Source of the DNA: Phaeosaccion multiseriatum
Taxonomy: Eukaryota; Ochrophyta, other classes
Reading direction: 5' to 3'
DNA: 64,000 nt
NCBI GenBank assembly: GCA_965112735.1
Contig: OZ218962.1
Location: 3,224,001 to 3,288,000, forward strand
Every line of letters begins with the position of its first letter. Within the stretch, counting starts at the first letter, position 1. The notes under the pieces are model-generated. The model made no database searches and was not told the origin of the DNA. It saw nothing but the letters and a program-made list of their open reading frames with translations. A program made the translations under genes and the position numbers. Of this stretch, positions 62,901 through 64,000 are shown piece by piece.

Positions 62901-63843
62901 CTCCTCCCCCTGTGGCCAGTGCTGCAGCGCCCCGCTCCTATGCATCTCCACGCAGCGGTGCCACACCTTACGTAACGGCACATGTAAACAGAGCATTGCT
63001 CAGGTATGTCTCTGCCGTTGCTCTCTCACAAACACACACACACATTCCTTGGCACGCTCGCAAGCACCACACGCACGCACTCACCTCGCTGCACGTGGGC
63101 CTCTCATCCGGGTTGGAGGTGAGGCACAGCTGCATGAGCTCGGCCACCCCCCGGGAGTATCCGCCCCCCTCGGGCACCTTGTCCTCCTTGCTGAAGCCCC
63201 CGAGGATGCCCTGCGCGCCCCCCCTGACGCTTCCGTGGCGGTCCTCGAAGGGCGTGCGGTGGAAGCAGAGCTCGAAGAGAAGCACTCCGAGGGCCCAAAT
63301 GTCCACCTTCTCGGACACTTTGAAGCCCTGGTACAGGTCCACCTGGAGAGCCATACGGGTAGGGCAAAACGCTTTTAGACAGGAAAACTGAAAATTGCAT
63401 CGCATTGACAACGGACGAGCGCTCGCCCCCCCGCCTGTGCCCGCCCATATGCCCGCCCATACGCGCCCACAGGTCCGCGGTAAGCACACACATGGCGCCC
63501 TCAACTCCCCTAATGCCATACGCCTCTAACCTGCTCCGGCGCCCTGTAGGCCGGTGTGGTGTGTCTCCGGATGTCCTCCTTGGCGGCCTCCACCTGTCCG
63601 GGCCGTGTCCAGTCCCCCAGACAGGCGTGCGTGGTGCTGCAGCTGCTGAAGTCGCAGAGCTTGACGGCCCCGTCGTGCGCAAGCAGCAAGTTGGACACCT
63701 TGAGGTCTCTGTGCGCGATGGGCGGGTCTTGGCTGTGCAGGTGCTGCAGGGCCGAGAGCGCCTCTCGGAAGATGCGCAGCACCTCTGCTTCCTTCAAGCC
63801 GCTGCCGCCGCCCTCTACTGAGCGGCGTAGCTTGGCGAGCACG
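55472..63843 (-). CDS. Two-kinase protein: NAK kinase, ANTH domain, SH3 and TKL kinase (5' end outside window)
   Basis: Sixteen exons (63843-63531, 63342-63085, 62966-62629, 62310-62194, 61827-61740, 61568-61179, 60997-60857, 60693-60375, 60244-58604, 58455-57923, 57684-57125, 56890-56723, 56543-56189, 56084-55881, 55743-55648, 55528-55472) join in phase to about 1,858 visible residues. First comes a NAK-family (AAK1/GAK-like) kinase: IAHRDLKVSNLLL, LCDFSS (DFG to DFS), TTPAYRAPEQVDLYQG, EKVDIWALGVLLFELCF. Residues about 330-690 are an ANTH clathrin-adaptor domain with the phosphoinositide motif KTTSRSPGGPKAKY. Then come a Ser/Pro-rich region with two PPLPPR sites, a coiled coil (about 1206-1310), an SH3 domain (AVVKFAYEQQGPEQLSL ... 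GWFPGAFVEI) and a complete TKL kinase: GAGAFALVFKG, VAVKKL, IIHRDLKSLNVLI, DFGLSR, YHWMAPEVI. The N-lobe of the first kinase is beyond 64000. Confidence 0.88.
61661..61695. repeat. Intronic copy of part of the next-upstream exon
   Basis: GACGCAGGTACTTGGGCTTG at 61673 matches exon sequence TGCGCAGGTACTTGGCCTTG near 61796 with few changes. It lies in the intron 61569-61739 of the kinase gene. Confidence 0.65.
62148..62193. repeat. (CACT)n abutting a donor of the kinase gene
   Basis: On the sense strand the intron starts CAG|GTGAGTGAGTGAGTGAGT, so the array extends directly from the donor. Confidence 0.92.
62370..62601. repeat. (CAGA)n-type repeat in a kinase intron
   Basis: CAGACAGA units with GGCA, CGGT and CACA interruptions in the intron 62311-62628. 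Confidence 0.92.
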
Positions 63844-64000
63844 CTGGAGGGGGTGCAGAGATGGATGGGGGAGGGGGAGAGATGGAAGGATAGCGAGACG
63901 AGAGAGAGAGAGAGAGAGAGGAAAACAGAGAGCGAGAAAGAGAGGGAGGCACAGAAAAGAGCGAGCACAGTCAAATCCAAATATCATGACAAAGAGCATG
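63844..64000 (-). other. Intron of the two-kinase gene
   Basis: Pyrimidine-rich on the sense strand before the acceptor CCCTCCAG at 63844-63851. No coding sequence is seen up to the window end. Confidence 0.7.

Overview
This window reads as nuclear DNA of an intron-rich, GC-rich eukaryotic alga with a secondary (red-lineage) plastid. The plastid inference rests on a zeta-carotene isomerase gene whose protein starts with a signal peptide followed by Phe (residues THG|FAV), the pattern used to enter complex plastids of heterokonts, haptophytes, cryptophytes and chromerids. A bacterial-type 16S rRNA methyltransferase (RsmI) with an N-terminal hydrophobic leader fits an organelle-containing host. 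I cannot name the genus. Exon borders below were worked out by eye from splice signals, reading-frame phase and family alignment. Wherever I list exons, the phases join without an in-frame stop, apart from one TGA that I read as selenocysteine.

Layout: (1) 1-482, minus: 5' part of a divergent Rab-like GTPase. (2) 1294-5181, plus: CRAL-TRIO/Sec14-like protein. (3) 6320-8317, minus: zeta-carotene isomerase Z-ISO, sharing a 135-nt divergent promoter with (4) 8453-10384, plus: an intronless FNIP/LRR-like repeat protein. (5) 11487-13983, plus: PPR protein, followed by and possibly fused to (6) 14190-17119: RIO-family atypical kinase. (7) 17290-17886, plus: small membrane protein of unknown function. 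(8) 19434-23136, plus: selenoprotein O (protein AMPylase) with a C-terminal U-S-S end. (9) 23950-25875, plus: a second intronless FNIP/LRR-like protein, paralogue of (4). (10) 26633-30410, minus: RsmI. (11) 30422-35844, plus: ornithine-decarboxylase-fold protein without the PLP lysine. (12) 36764-40442, plus: WD40 protein. (13) 40878-55046, minus: a 21-exon armadillo-repeat protein of about 2,362 residues. (14) 55472-63843 and beyond, minus: a multidomain kinase with a NAK-family kinase domain, an ANTH clathrin-adaptor domain, proline-rich and coiled-coil parts, an SH3 domain and a second, TKL-type kinase domain.

The genes are mostly unrelated housekeeping and signalling functions rather than an operon-like system. 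The most unusual single gene is the two-kinase ANTH/SH3 protein, which would join clathrin-mediated endocytosis to Raf/MLK-type signalling in one chain. Polyamine control may be represented by the dead ODC homologue.

At the DNA level the window has a strong signature. Introns are filled with tandem repeats whose units carry the adjacent splice donor or acceptor. Several short motifs are dispersed on both strands (a 16-mer GTATCACCAACTGCTG, a decamer GGATGGCAGT and GGCATATGGGCA). The 16-mer also lies inside exons and is translated in different frames. At least two introns use GC-AG borders, supported by phase.
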